64,000 bases of DNA from Chlorella sorokiniana (lineage: Eukaryota > Chlorophyta > Trebouxiophyceae > Chlorellales > Chlorellaceae). The DNA is taken from NCBI GenBank assembly GCA_025917655.1, contig CP084611.1, forward strand, positions 248,001-312,000, read 5' to 3'. Below are positions 11,525 through 23,492 of this stretch, piece after piece. The position numbers and the translations under genes were made by a program. The first letter of the stretch is position 1. Each line of letters starts with the position of its first letter. The notes under the pieces were generated by a model that did not search any database, was not told the origin of the DNA, and saw nothing but the letters and a program-made list of their open reading frames with translations.

Positions 11525-12331
11525 ATGAGCGCACTGCAGCCCTTGAACGTCTACCGCAAACTGCTGCGGGCAGCGGGCGCAGGTCAACAGCGCGGGCTCT
11601 CTTGTTCAGTTGTTCTCGTGCAATGAGAGTACATCAAGCAGGCACACATGGCTGTGCGAATTGTACATTGAGTTGCCCCTCGTGCTGCTTTCGCCCGCAT
11701 GTGCAGCGTTCAAAGGCGACACAGGCATGCTTGCGGCAGCACAAGCAGAGATTAGAGGAAAGTTCGAGGTGCGCGCGGGCCTGGCGGCATGGCCCTCTTG
11801 GTCTCTGCCGCCGCTTACAGCCGCTGCCACTGCGCAGCGCAGCCCTTGCCTTGCTGCTGCCTGCCCTTGGCGTCCGTCAATTACTGTTGCTTCAATTGAT
11901 GTTGCTATTCTGCTCTAACATACGAGCGTTGGTGGTGCAGGAGGCGCGAGGGGTCAGCGACCCTGGACAGCGGGAACAGCTGCTGGCAGAAGGCTGCGAA
12001 ACCGCAGACTTCATCCGCTCAAGCATAGTGCAGGCGGCGGCAAACGAGCGGGCGCCTTTGGTGAGGCGCGGCGTTGACTGCCGCAGCTCCCCTTGGGCCG
12101 CCACGTCTGCATGCTGCACCTGGCTCCCGCGTGCCGGGGCTTGTGTGCCCCCACAGCGATGCATCGTCGGCCCGGCAGACCTCCCCCAGCCCTGGCTTGC
12201 TTGCACGTGCGTTAACGTGCCAGTCGCGACTGCCCGCTGCAGAAGTAAAAATTGGGGAGGAGCACCTTGGGGGCCTTGTGGAGGAGGTGTCGCCTGACAT
12301 GAAGCTGCCTCGGGTGAAGAAACAAAAGTGA
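11525..12331 (+). CDS. LYR-motif protein, MZM1/LYRM7-like complex III assembly factor
   Basis: Exons 11525-11582, 11707-11768, 11941-12060 and a last one ending at TGA 12329-12331. The start MSALQPLNVYRKLLRAAGA holds the LYR-type motif (here VYRKLLR). Then come FKGDTGMLAAAQAEIRGKFE, ETADFIRSSIVQAAANER and the end VSPDMKLPRVKKQK. Length (about 115 residues) and order match MZM1/LYRM7, a mitochondrial matrix protein that stabilises the Rieske Fe-S protein before it joins complex III. The first two joins are phase-consistent. The last is not: the strong donor at 12061 is phase 0, while the frame reading EVKIGEEHLGG from the acceptor near 12242 needs phase 1. Either an alternative acceptor is used (one after CCCGGCAG near 12178 keeps phase 0) or a base is wrong. 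Confidence 0.65.
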
Positions 12332-13216
12332 GCACGTGCGGTGCAAGCGCCCTTTGGTGTTCTGAGAGTTTGCTGCCCAAGCTTCCTTGCTTGACCTGCC
12401 TGCTGTGTGATATGCTGCCCCCTCTCGTCCATTGCTCTTCGTCTCCTCTCTAAGCTTTGCATGCTGTCCATGCTGCCATGGCACAGCATGCATTCCGCTG
12501 TTCACATCTGCACCTCTACGTTCCCTGCCCATCAACAAACACACTGATCCGCCAACCATGTCTTACACATGTTTCACGAAATTCCAGAACATCCTCCAGC
12601 GTACAATTCAGAAATGCGCTGCATCTGATGCACGCGCCTGCTAGCGACGGACGGGCGCCAACCGTCAGCGGCCAACTGGAAAGTTTCATCGCTGCGAAGC
12701 CACTTCGGCCGCTGTCGTTATCAATTGGTCAACAGTCGGCACAACTATGGTGTAAACGCCGCCGCGTCTCGGTCGGTTTTGACCCGTTTCGAAGCTGACT
12801 CGGGCCCTTCTTGGCAGCAAAAAGAAGCGTTCATTCCGGAAATTGCTGTTGACTTTGGGGTTACGGGGCCCACGGTCCCGTCAGACGTTGACGCCACGAG
12901 CGGTCGTCTCCATGGCGGCGAACCCTGCACCCTGCGCACCGCGCCGGTCGGCAGCTCTGGACTTGCACGAACCATGGTCCTCGGCTGCACCCCGCAAGCT
13001 ACCGGGCACTGCTGCTGCCGACACTCCGTTGTATGCGCCGTCCATGCACCAGCGGGAGCAGCGAGTGGAGCACGCAGCGCCAGCCCGCCTCAGGAGCTGC
13101 GGCAAGCTGGCCCTGGAGGGCCACTGCAGCGACGGCAGCCCCACCCATGGCGGCGGCGGGCGCGCATCCTGGCCTTCCACCCGGCTCAGCCTCCCTCGCA
13201 AGCAGCCGACGCTCCC
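12332..13216. other. Intergenic, possibly with the 5' end of the coiled-coil gene
   Basis: A TGTAA lies at 12751-12755 but is far from the preceding stop. An ATG at 12912 in good context opens a frame of about 100 codons ending at 13220, just past the start chosen for the coiled-coil gene and in a different frame. It could be an upstream exon of that gene, but no donor and acceptor pair was found that joins them. Confidence 0.35.
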
Positions 13217-13702
13217 ATGAGCGAGCAGACGGCGGCATCGTACCGCCAGCAGCTGCAGCAGTACTCGCTGCAGCTCGCGGCCAAGTCTGCAGAGGCGGCC
13301 GCCCTGCGAGACCAGGCCCTTCAGCTCCAGCAGCAGCTGGCGGCGGCGGAGGCACGCGCCAGCCTGGCGGACCAGCAGCAGGCGCGCAGCTGCAGCGCCA
13401 CAGGCCAGCTGGAGGCAGCCGCGGCCGCGCTGGAGGGCCGGCTGCACCGGCGGGAGGAGGAGGCGCAGGCAGCCGAGCGGGCACGCCGCGCCGCCGAGCA
13501 GGCCGCAGCGGCGGCGGCGGGCGCAGGCCGCAGCGGCCCAGAAGTCTGTGGCTGCAGTCAAGGCCGAGTGGGAGCGTGATCGCCGCTGCTTCAATCAGCA
13601 GTTGGAGGGCAAGGAGCGGGAGCTGCACAGGTGGGCCTTGGGCAGCTGCCGCCATGGGCCGACCCCCGCGCGCGCCCCCCTCTTGCCCCCCGCCTCCCCC
13701 CC

Positions 13703-13762
<60 letters not shown>

Positions 13763-16700
13763 CACACACCCTTTCTATCCCCCCGCGCCCCCACTCTCCC
13801 CACATTGCAGTCAGGGATGCAATGAAATATTTGCTGCCAGGGACGCGGGCCACTTTGCTGTGCTGTCCCTCCAACTGCAACCATGCAGACTGGAGGCCGC
13901 CCTGCGCAAGCAGGCGGCAGAGGTGGAGCAGCAATCACGCGAGTGGGCCGCCCGCGAGGCCGAGCTGGCGGCGGCGCAGGGCCGCGGCGCCGGCGCCGCC
14001 GCTGCGGCTCAGGCTGAGCTGGCAGAGGTTCAGGGCGAGCTGGGCGCCGCCGCGCGCGTGCGGGCGCTGGAGGGCGAGAACGGGGAGCTGCGCAAGCAGC
14101 GGTCGGCGGCGGCGGCCGACCTGCGGATGGTGCGAGAGCTGCTGGCCGACAGCGAAGCTGAGCGCAGGTGACCTGGCTAACTGGCTGGCCCTAGCTTGTC
14201 CTCTTAAAGGATCCAGCAGCATTGGGTGCGGCAGCGGCCTGCGCTGCCCCCCCACCGCTGCTCTCCCCTCGCCTAAGCTTCTTGGGGACAGGGTGCAGCG
14301 GCGGTGGGGCGCCCGCTGATATCTATACGGCAGCCCCCGCCTCGAGGCACTTGGCTGGGTTCCGCGCTGCGCCGCGCTATGCCGCGCTGCGTCGCGATGC
14401 GCGACCCTGTGCCGCGCTGCCTGCAGGGAGCTTCACGACAAGTACGTCAAGCTGGGGGAGAGGCTGGAGGGGCTGGCCAAGGAGGGGCGGGTGCTGAAGA
14501 GCTGCGCCAGCGCCGAGACAGCTGGCGCTCGCTCCGCGGTGCAGGTGGGGTGGAAAAGGGAGGGGCAAGGAGGAAAGAAGAGCAGCATCCAGGGGTCGGT
14601 GGGTGGATGGCAGGGGCAAGGAGGAAAGAAAAGCAACATGGCTTTTGGCTGGCCTTGCGCTCGGCCTGCCTGATGGAGTGGCACACTGGGAGCATGCTGT
14701 GCGTGCTGGTGCAGGAAGCGCTGCAGAGCGCGGAAGCTGCCCTGAAGGAGCGGGCCGGCCCGGTGGCCCAGGTCAGCAAGCTGGGGGCGCGACTGGAGGA
14801 GGAGCAGGGCAGGCGCAGCGCCCTCAAGGACTCCGCCCAGCGCAAGCTGACGGCGGCGGGGCAGGAGGTGCGCCCAGCTTGTGCCCGACAGCCGCCCGCT
14901 GCGAGGCGTTGCTGCCCCTGCTTGCCTGCTGCATGGCACGCTTGCGTCGGGGGATGCTCATGAAAATGTCGATGCAAGAGCCCCCCCCATCCCCCAAGAA
15001 CACACAAACACCCCACCCCACACACAAATAAACACCCTCTTCCCCTCTTCCCTCTCGGATCCACATGCAGGTGGCGGCGCTGCAGGGCGAGCTGGAGGGC
15101 AAGGCGCGGCAGCTGCAGGCGGCGCAGGCAGAGCTCAAGGCGTTGCGGGCGGACGCGGAGGGCAAGGTGGGGGCATGCGAGGCGCAGCTGGCTGGGCTGA
15201 GGCGGGATCTGGAGGCGGAGCGGCAGCGCGCCGGAAAGGTGAGCTGGCTGGAAGCTGGCGGCGCCGCGAAGCCCGTCCCCCCACACCCCACATCACCCCA
15301 CACCGCCACCACCAACAACACCAACCCACGCATGCGCAAACGCTACGGGGCCGCCAGTGTGCAACAGTTTGCACCCACCATGTTGTGCAGCCTTGTCTGC
15401 CTTGTCAGTGAGGAACACTCGCATCCACCCTCGAAATCTGCTGCCGCCGCGCAGGCCGCAGCCCAGGCGGAAGAGCTTGCCGGCGAGCGGCTGAAGCTGG
15501 AGCTGCAGCAGCAGGCGCTGCGGTACGAGCGGCGCGTACAGGAGCTGGAGGCGGCGGCGCTCTGCGGCGGCGGCGCAGGTCGGTGCTGCGCTGCGTGCGG
15601 TCGGCGGCGTGGCATGTTCGCGGGTCCTCCCTCGACTGCTTGCTAGATGGGCTCCTTGGGCTGTGCTGTGGTTGATGTTCCCTCTGCTGGCGCTCCTTCC
15701 TGCCTTGGTTGTTTGGCCGCTGTTGGGTTTTGGGCCACGGACAGGGCAGGCAGCGCCGACGCGCAACCTGCGCCACCCGCCCATCGCTGCCTGTCCGTTT
15801 GCGTGCCTGCCTGCAGGCGGCGCAGCAGCGCGCCCTGGCAGCCCTGCTGGCCTGCGTGGCAGCGTGCTCGACTACATCCCGCGGGGGAGCACGTGCGGCT
15901 GCTGGAGGCGCGCCTTGCGGCCAAGGAGGGCGACATGCAGCTGGAGATGGGCAGCCGGCTGGCGCAGGTGTGTGTGTGGGGGGGGGGGGGGGGGCGGCGC
16001 TGGGCAGGGTGCCCGCAGCCGCTCTGGCTGCCTGCCCTTCTGACATCCAGCTCGGCCCTCTTGTTCAGCAACCCGTCTGACAGCGGCTGAAGCTCACCAA
16101 TTTGACCACACAGACACACACACGCACGCACAGCGCCCCCACGCACGCTGCCTCCCGCAGGCTGAGCGCGAGGCGCAGCGCAAGCTGGAGGCCAAGGCGC
16201 AGGAGGTGGCGGCGCTGACGGGGCGCGTGGGCCAGGTCAGCTTACGCCGACCGTGCCGTCGCCCATGCCACCGCCAGCTGTGCTGCTGCTTGCAAGCCAT
16301 CCCAACGCGTGTGCCGTGACAGCAAGACGCCCCTCCATCCACCCATTCGATCCCATCCCTACCTACCCACCCGGCCCCCACCCACACGCGCACACAACAT
16401 TTAAAACTCACCGCACCCACCCACACACTCCCCACCCCACCGCCCCCTTCCATGCCGTAGCTCGAAGACGACTTGCACAGCGAGCGGCTGCGCTCCTCCT
16501 CCGCCGCCCACCAGCTGGCCGAGGAGGCCAAGCAGGCGGCGGGGGCTGCCGTGGGGCTGCGGCGCGAGCTGGCGGCAAAAGAGAAGGAGCTGGCGCGGCT
16601 CAAGGTGCGCGCTGTGGCGAGGGGTCGGTGTGATGCAAGTGCCCAGATTCTCGTACTTGGAGCGGCGTGGCGGCGCCGGAGCCAAGGGGCCATTGTGCTG

Positions 16701-19700
16701 CCAGCTGGGGTGATGCAAGCGCCCAGATGCTCTCGTGCGCCCGGCCGCACTTACTTCTTAACCGCCAGGAGTAACCGGCGCATGCCCTGCTGACAGCGCA
16801 TGCTGCACGCCTTGCCTGGGTTTTTAAGCAAGGATTTCCACCTTGCGCGCCGGCTGACTGCGTGTGCAGGAGGTTGTGAAGGACGCTCGCACCGCATCTG
16901 CCGACATGGACGAAGACGCGTTTGCCAGCGGCCGCGCCGCCGCCCGCCTGCGCCACGCGCTGGAGGAGTCGCAGGCGGCACTGCGGGAGCGCGCGAGGCT
17001 TTGGAGCAGGCAAGGGGCTGCAGCATTGGAATTGTGCTTGCTTTGCAGCTGGAATGGTGCACCTTGGAATGGTTGTCTACATGGGCTGAGGGCGGCGAAA
17101 TGGAGTGCCGATGCAAACCCCCGGGAGCGGCCACACCGCACCGCGACAGCCATGAGGCTGTCTCTGCCAACCGTGTTGCACCAGCGCACTGCCCGGTGTG
17201 CTGCATGCTGCCGTTTCATCAGGCTGGTGGTGCCAGCTGCTCGGGAGGTTCATCGCCCAGCATTACCGCATGCTGGCCGCCGCAGGAGCGCAAGAGGAGC
17301 GAGGAGGCGCAGCGGGCGGCGGCGGCGCAGCAGGGCAGGGCAGCCGACGCCGAGGGGCGCGCTGAGCGCGCTGCGGCCGAGGCACGCCAGCTGGCGGCTG
17401 AGCTGGAGCAGAGGCAGGAGCTGGTTGCGGCGCTGCAGGCGGGTGCTCACACCTTCAGACAGCTGAGGCACCTGTGGCAGCCAGCTTGGTTGGCGGCGGC
17501 TGGGCTGCTGACCGTCCCCTGCGTTGCCTCATGCCCCCCCCCCCCTTACCACCACTCCCCCTCCCCACATTTCCTCATGCATTGCCCCCTTTTGTCTGTG
17601 AACGCGTTTATTTCGCAGGCTGAGAGCGATGCTTGGAGCGCCAAGCTGATGGCGCACCGAGAGCTTGCGGAGCGGGAGGCGGAGCGCAGCGGCGGCAGCT
17701 CAAGGGGGAGTGGGAGGGGCAGGTGCGGAAAACGGGGAAGCTGGGCAGGCACCCTGCCACCCGGCACCGCGCCTCTGGCAGGCTGCACAGGGGGTGCCTG
17801 CGTTGCGGCCGGCCCATCCCACCGCCGCCCTGTGCATCTAACAGCAGTGCTCTGCGAACCGAGCCGATCTCTCTGATAGCGGTGCATTCCTGCAACTTTA
17901 GACTGGCTGCTGGCGGGGCTGCCGCAGGTGGAAGCCCTGGAGCAACAGTGCGCCGCTGCAGCGGCCGACCTCCGTGAGCGCGGGCGGCGGCACGAGGAGG
18001 CGGCGGCGCAGGCGGCGGCGCAGCACACGGCTGAGGTGGCCGGCCTGGAGGCGCGGTTGGCGGCGGCGGAGCGCAGCAGCGGCGAGCTGCGGGAGGTGGC
18101 GGCGGCGCTGGAGGCGGGGCGCCGCGAGGGCATGGAGGAGCTCAAGGTGTGACGGGAAGAAAGCGGATGTGCCGGGAGGCGGATTGCTAAAAGCTTTTTA
18201 CCCTGCGGCCGAGGAGCGGCACGGGATGGATGGATCACCCTGCCTGATTTTTTCGCAAGAAGTGCAGCCTGCAAAGCCATCAATTGAGCAATGGACTGGC
18301 TATTTTCACAAATTGATTTAGGAAGTCTCCCGTGCCCCCGCACCCAGGCCGCCGCGCTGGACCTGCAAGCCCGCCTCCAGGGCGCCACTCAGGAGCGTGA
18401 CTGCCAGAAGGAGCGTCACGCGGCGGCGCTGGCGGCGCTGGGCGCGCGTCTGCGGTCGCGGCTGGCGGCCTACCGCGGGGAGCAGGGCCGGCTGCGGGGC
18501 GAGGTGCAAGGCGACGTTTCCGCCGCCCTGGCGGACTGCCTGGTCGGCTACGAAGCTGGGCTGGCTGCGCTGCAACAGCGGCTGGAGCGACAGGCGGCGG
18601 AAGCTGCGGGGCAGCAGGCTGAGCTGGCCGCGCGTGCGGGGCGCCTGCGCGGCGGGCTGCAGCAGCTGCTCGGCGAGCTGGCAGCCGTGGTTCCTGGGCT
18701 GCCGGCGGATGCTGGGGGTGCTGCTGGGCGGGGGCGGCGGCCGGAGCCCCAACGGCCGGCCAGGCGCAGAGCAGGAGGAGCTGCAGGCAGCTGCCCGGCA
18801 GGTGGCGGCGGCGGTTGCGCGGCACCTGGAAGAGGCGGAGGGTGCGGCCATCGATTCCGCCCTGGCGGCGTTCGAGGCACAGCTGCTTGGAGCAGAGAGC
18901 GGCGGCGCTCCGACTGCCTCGCCAGACGTGCAGCCCGGCCCATCGACAGCCCCGCTGCTGTCCCCGCGCAAGCGCAAGCAGCAGCGCAGCGAAGCTGCCG
19001 CTGCGGCGGCGGCGGCTGCCGCCGCCGCCGCCGTGCAGCGCGCCCCAGCCTGGAGGCGAACGAGCAGCGGCTGGCGGCGCTGCTTGCGCGCTGCCGGCGG
19101 CTGCTGGATCGAGTGGCTGCGGGGGACGCGCTGGCGGCACAGCTGCGGGCGCGGGTGGCCGCCTTGGAGGAGGCGGTCGCCGGCTGCAACGCCCGGTTCA
19201 GCCAGGTGGGCAGGTCTCGTTGCGCTTGCTGCTAGCTATGTGCTGCCTGCACCGCGTTGCCTTGGGGCCGTGTGCCGCTTCCGCCGCTGCCGGTAAGAGC
19301 GAGACACACGCTGAAAGCAGCCGCTTTCACCGCTGAATATTACAGTCATACCTGCACTCTTGAATATGAAGCCTCTGCCCGAAGCCTCTGCCCGCCCTAG
19401 AACCCCCCAACACCACCACCACCCACCCACCCACCACACACACACACACACACGCCCACCTACCTCTAACCCCACCCCCTCCCTGCTGCAGGCCAGCGCC
19501 GACGGCATTCAGGCCGCAGAAGCTGCCCGCGCTGCGGCAGTGGCGCCCCTGCAGGCCCAGGTGCAGCGCCTGGTGGAAAGCGTGGAGGGGCTGCGGGCAG
19601 CGCACGCGGCGGAGCTGGCGGCGCTGGAGGCGGCCGCGCGCGCAGGCGGCGGCGGCGGCCGCCGCCCGACTCGCAGGCCGCGCTGGACAGGCTGTCTGCC

Positions 19701-19852
19701 GGCGGTGCGGAGCTGCAGCGGAAGCTGCGGGGCGAGCGGGACCGGGCGGAAGGGCTGGAGCAGGATGTCCGCAAGCTTCAGGTGTGTGTGTGGGTGGTGG
19801 TGGTGGTGGTGGTGGTGTGTGTGTGTGTTTGTTGTGTGTGTGTACACTCTTC

Positions 19853-19888
<36 letters not shown>

Positions 19889-20560
19889 GTGTGGGTGTGG
19901 GGATGTGCGGGTGGGTGCTTGTGGTGGTGCTGGCAGTGGGGGGCTCTGGCGGGGAACGCGTGCCTGTGGGCGCAGCCACCTAAAAACATCGCCAAGGGTA
20001 CATTGTGTCTGAGGCCTGTTTCTCTGCCAGGAAGCACACAGGCTTGGGCAGACAGCGCAGGGGGTGGCCCGCGACTCTTCATGTGCCGTTGCTCAGTGCC
20101 ACTGCTCAGTGCGCTGTGCTTCTCTGTGCGCTGCGCTGCAGGGCGAGCTGGCGAAGCACACGCAGCGCGCGGCCTCCCAGATCGAGGTGCAGCAGCGGGA
20201 GGCGAAGATGCTCAAGGGGCGCATACGGTGGGCGGTTGGAGACCCGGGGGCATGCTGGTGCAACCCGACTGTTGGCTGCCCTGCAATCCTGTGTGTCCGC
20301 GTAGGGGGCACAGGGCGTGTTCGGAAACAGAACCAGGGGGCTGTGCTGCACGCATGGCATCCAGGCTCGCCGAGGCTGCCTTTACCACCAGAACTGGCTT
20401 CCTTTCCGCAAGCGCCCCCACCCATCCCACCCCATCCCACTCATCACCGCACTTCACCCCCCCCCACACACACACGCCATGCAGGGAGATGGAGGCACGG
20501 GATGCGCAGCTGCGGCAGCGGGCGCGAGAGGCGGCCAGCCTGCGCCAGCCAGCCCACTGA
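13217..20560 (+). CDS. Large coiled-coil protein of unknown function
   Basis: Many short exons, for example 13217-13630, 13889-14167, 14427-14544, 14715-14867, 15071-15238, from 15455, from 18345, 20142-20227 and 20485-20560. Nearly all encode Ala-, Glu-, Gln-, Leu- and Arg-rich heptad sequence (starts MSEQTAASYRQQLQQYSLQL; end DAQLRQRAREAASLRQPAH). One block near 18790-18990 is less helical, with a basic patch PRKRKQQR that could be a nuclear-localisation signal. No motor, kinase or membrane domain was seen. Such proteins are often centrosomal, basal-body, Golgi or cytoskeletal scaffolds, but nothing assigns this one. The frame breaks at G/C runs near 13519 and 18730, in GC repeats near 19030 and in GC-rich sequence near 19675; the alternative frames carry the coiled coil on. 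The exon list is incomplete and the N terminus may extend upstream. Confidence 0.6.
13705..13770. repeat. (CA)n microsatellite in an intron
   Basis: A nearly pure CA dinucleotide run inside the first intron of the coiled-coil gene, interrupted once by CG near its right end. Similar but shorter CA or GT tracts lie in other introns at about 19440-19455, 19790-19885, 44210-44222 and 60950-60980. Confidence 0.85.
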
Positions 20561-20676
20561 GGTGGCAGCCCGCGGCGCCCAGCAGCCCACCGTTGCCACG
20601 ATCACAGCGGCGCGAGTGGCGCCAAAAAGTGGGGCAAGTGGCAGGCATGCAAAGGCAGACACTGAGGCGCTGCATG

Positions 20677-20681
20677 TGTAA
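20677..20681 (+). terminator. Putative poly(A) signal TGTAA
   Basis: TGTAA about 117 bp after the coiled-coil stop codon, in the position and form used as poly(A) signal in green algae. Confidence 0.5.
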
Positions 20682-20958
20682 TGCTTTGGGCGAGAAGGAA
20701 AGAGAACAAGGGAGGGGTGGAGGGCTACGGCTGCTCCTGCTGAACACATGAGCGTGGTGCGACTGGGGGCCGCCGGCGGCAGGCGGCGCCGCGTTCTGAA
20801 AGAAAAGGCCGCCCTGCGTATGCAAAGAACGCCTTGCGGCACTGCAGAAATCCCGATGCCGCCCGCCCGCCGACGGCATCAACGCTGACCTCGCACCGCC
20901 GTTGCTGAACAAGCGCAACCGCCGCCCCACACAGCAGCTTGCGCCGTCGTCGAGCGCC

Positions 20959-23373
20959 TCACGCCGTCGCCTTGAGCGTCTCCGCCACCTCTGCCGCAAA
21001 GTCTTTCTGCTCTGCTTCCAGCCCCTCCCCCACTTGCACCCGCGCAAAGCCGGTGAGGCGCAGCTGCGCCCCAGCTGCTGGCCCGCCTGCGCCAACACCT
21101 CTCGCACCTGCGCAGGCGGCGGTGTGTGTGTGGGGGGGGAAGGTGGGCGGTCGGCGGAAGCGCTGCGCGGCAGACGCCCGCTTGCTCCTCCCGCGCCCCC
21201 TGCCTCGCCCTCCCACACTCACGCACACGCACTCCCAACCCCACCCGCCCATCCACACCCACCCAGCCACCCACATCCACCCAGCCACCCGCACCCACCC
21301 ACCCAGGACCCCACTCACCTTCCGGTCTGGGTCCACAATGAAGGGCTGCTCCAGCAGGCACACCTCGCCGTAAAACTTGTCGAGCCGCCCCGCCACTATC
21401 TTGTCCACTATCTTCTCGGGCTTGCCTGCGGGAAGCACAAACAGCAAACAACGTCGGTGGTGCTAAACAGGGGATAAACGGGATGACAGGCTTCAGTTGT
21501 GAGAGGAGGCGGGTGGTGCGACAGCCGATGGCGTGCAAGCAGGCCAGCGCACGGACGGCGGCCGGGCAGCCCCTCTCCTCCTCGCTCGACACCACCAAAA
21601 CCCACCCACAGCACGCTGCAAGACAGGAAACGCACAGCCAGCGAACGCATCGCCGCCCACCCGACTCTACTCCCCCCACCCCCACCCGACTTCAGCGCTT
21701 GCTCCCGCAGCAGGGAGGCCTCCGCCGCCAGCGCCTCAGCAGGCACCGCCGCTCGATCCAGGTACCGCGGCGCTGCGCCCACCACCTGCATCGCCAGCTT
21801 CCCGGCCAGGTCCTGCGGGCACAGGCGCCAAGGGTGGGGGGCACACCGGTCGGGTGGGGCGTGGGGGATGTGCGACGGGTCGGGAGCCAGATTTCCTCCC
21901 AATTCCTTTGCGAGATTTCCTCCAGGTCCTTTGCGGGAGAGCAACATCTGCTGGGGCTGGCGCACGGCAGCCAGCAGCAGCGCCCGCTCAGCCCACGTCG
22001 GCCCCGCACCTGCGCCTGCTCCGCAGCGGGGCCCTCAAGCGCCGGCTCCGCCTCCAGCGCCACCAAGCCAGCGATGCGCCCCAGGGAATCTCCCACCCGG
22101 CCGTGCAGGTAAGCGCCGACCAGGCCGCGGGGGCGGCGAGGCGGAAGCCGCGGCGAAGCCGCACATTCTCGCGCACAGAGCCCGCCACGTCAGCGACGGC
22201 CTCCGCCAGCCTACAAGCAGGGGCGGCGGCGTTATTTATGAGCAAGCGCGTTGCTGAACTGGGCCTGAGCAGCCCTGGTCATACTGTCAGCCAGCGCTTG
22301 GCGGGGTGGAATTGCGGGGTTGTGGCACCAGCCGGGCCGAGGCCGCCCGGCAGCGCAGAGCAAGGCCCCAGGCGGGCAGGGCACAGGCCCGCGCCTCCCG
22401 GCTGCAAGCAAGGCACAGCTGGCGGCTCACGTGGCGCCGCCAGGGAGGCGTGCCGCCGCCAGCGCCGCCGCCTCCAGCTCCGCGGCGCTGCCCGGCCGCA
22501 GCGCGGTCACGCCCAGCGCGGCGGCGGCGGCGGAGCTCACCAGTCCCTGGAACACTTCGTTGCGAGCCACAAAGTCGGTTTCGCTGTTCACCTGAAGGGA
22601 GGCGGCGGTGCCAGCGGCAGCGATAAGTAAACTGCGGGGCGAACGGTGCTGCACACAGCATGGATGCGGGGCATGCGGCAAAACGGGGGCGGAAGCCACG
22701 TCCCCGCAAGGGTTGCAGCTTGCAGGGTTGCGCCCAAAAGCAGGAGCGGCATCTGAGGTATAAGTCACGGCACCGCAGCCGCCATGAAAGGAAAGGCAGA
22801 ATGTGGGTTTGACGCAGCCAAGGGAAGGGGAGCAAAGGAGTGGCGGCGCCGCATCGCCTGGGCCCACCTCCACCACCGCCGCCACGCCGTCGCCGCGGGC
22901 AAGGCCCACCAAGCCTTCTGCCGCATGCCGCGAGGCCTTCTTGTTGGCTGCCGCCAGCCCCTGCTTGCGCAGCTCTGCGGTGGCGGCCTCTGCAGGACGG
23001 CCAGAACAACAGGCGACAAGGCTGAGCTAGAGCTCGGGCGGCAGCAGGCAGGCAGCGGCGGCAGCGGCGGCGCCCCGGCATCCAGGGGGGACTGCAAATG
23101 CCTGCGGCTCAATGCTGGGGCGATGCATGGGTATTTCGTGGCCTCACCAAGGTCCCAGTTAGCCGATTGAAGCGCGGTTTTCACGTCGCCGATGGGCGCT
23201 CCTGTCTGTTCCCTGAGCTGCTTGATGAGCTGCATTTGATTTGAAGGTGCTGCCGCTACGGCGAGTCCTCGGAGCTGTTGCAAGCATGCTCCTGCGAGCA
23301 TGCGCCCCGATGCGGGCGCATCGTGTATCGCTGCCAGGCCAGCAGCCTGACAAAGGGCGCGGGCAAGCGACAT
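20959..23373 (-). CDS. Translation elongation factor Ts, organellar (probably mitochondrial)
   Basis: Seven exons on the minus strand: 23373-23148, 22989-22868, 22591-22431, 22210-22010, 21812-21686, 21425-21319 and 21107-20959. The presequence ([20 protein letters not shown]...) precedes the EF-Ts N-domain ([22 protein letters not shown]). The signature [15 protein letters not shown] opens exon 3, and the core ends with [31 protein letters not shown]-Ts exchanges GDP for GTP on EF-Tu. A single copy without S1 domains argues against the plastid polyprotein form. Start at 23373 rather than 23496 avoids overlap with the gene upstream. Exon 4 (near 22129-22133) and exon 7 (near 21069-21072) are each one base short in a G/C run; both lengths become multiples of three with one more base. 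Confidence 0.88.
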
Positions 23374-23492
23374 GGATAAGCGGTGCAGGGTTCTATGCTC
23401 TCCTGCCGTGTGGAGGGCACTGAAGGACGGAAGTTGTTGCGCCCTGCCAGCGTGGCAACCTCGCAGCTCAACCTTGGCAATGCTCATGGCTG

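Noticed and set aside
15976-15995. Poly-G run as a regulatory element
   Set aside because: Simple homopolymer in an intron next to other simple repeats; nothing distinguishes it from slippage, like the G run at 54727-54742.
16620-16740. Direct repeat TGATGCAAG..GCCCAGAT as a mobile-element footprint
   Set aside because: Two imperfect copies inside one intron with no terminal inverted repeats, no coding capacity and no target-site pattern; most simply a local duplication.
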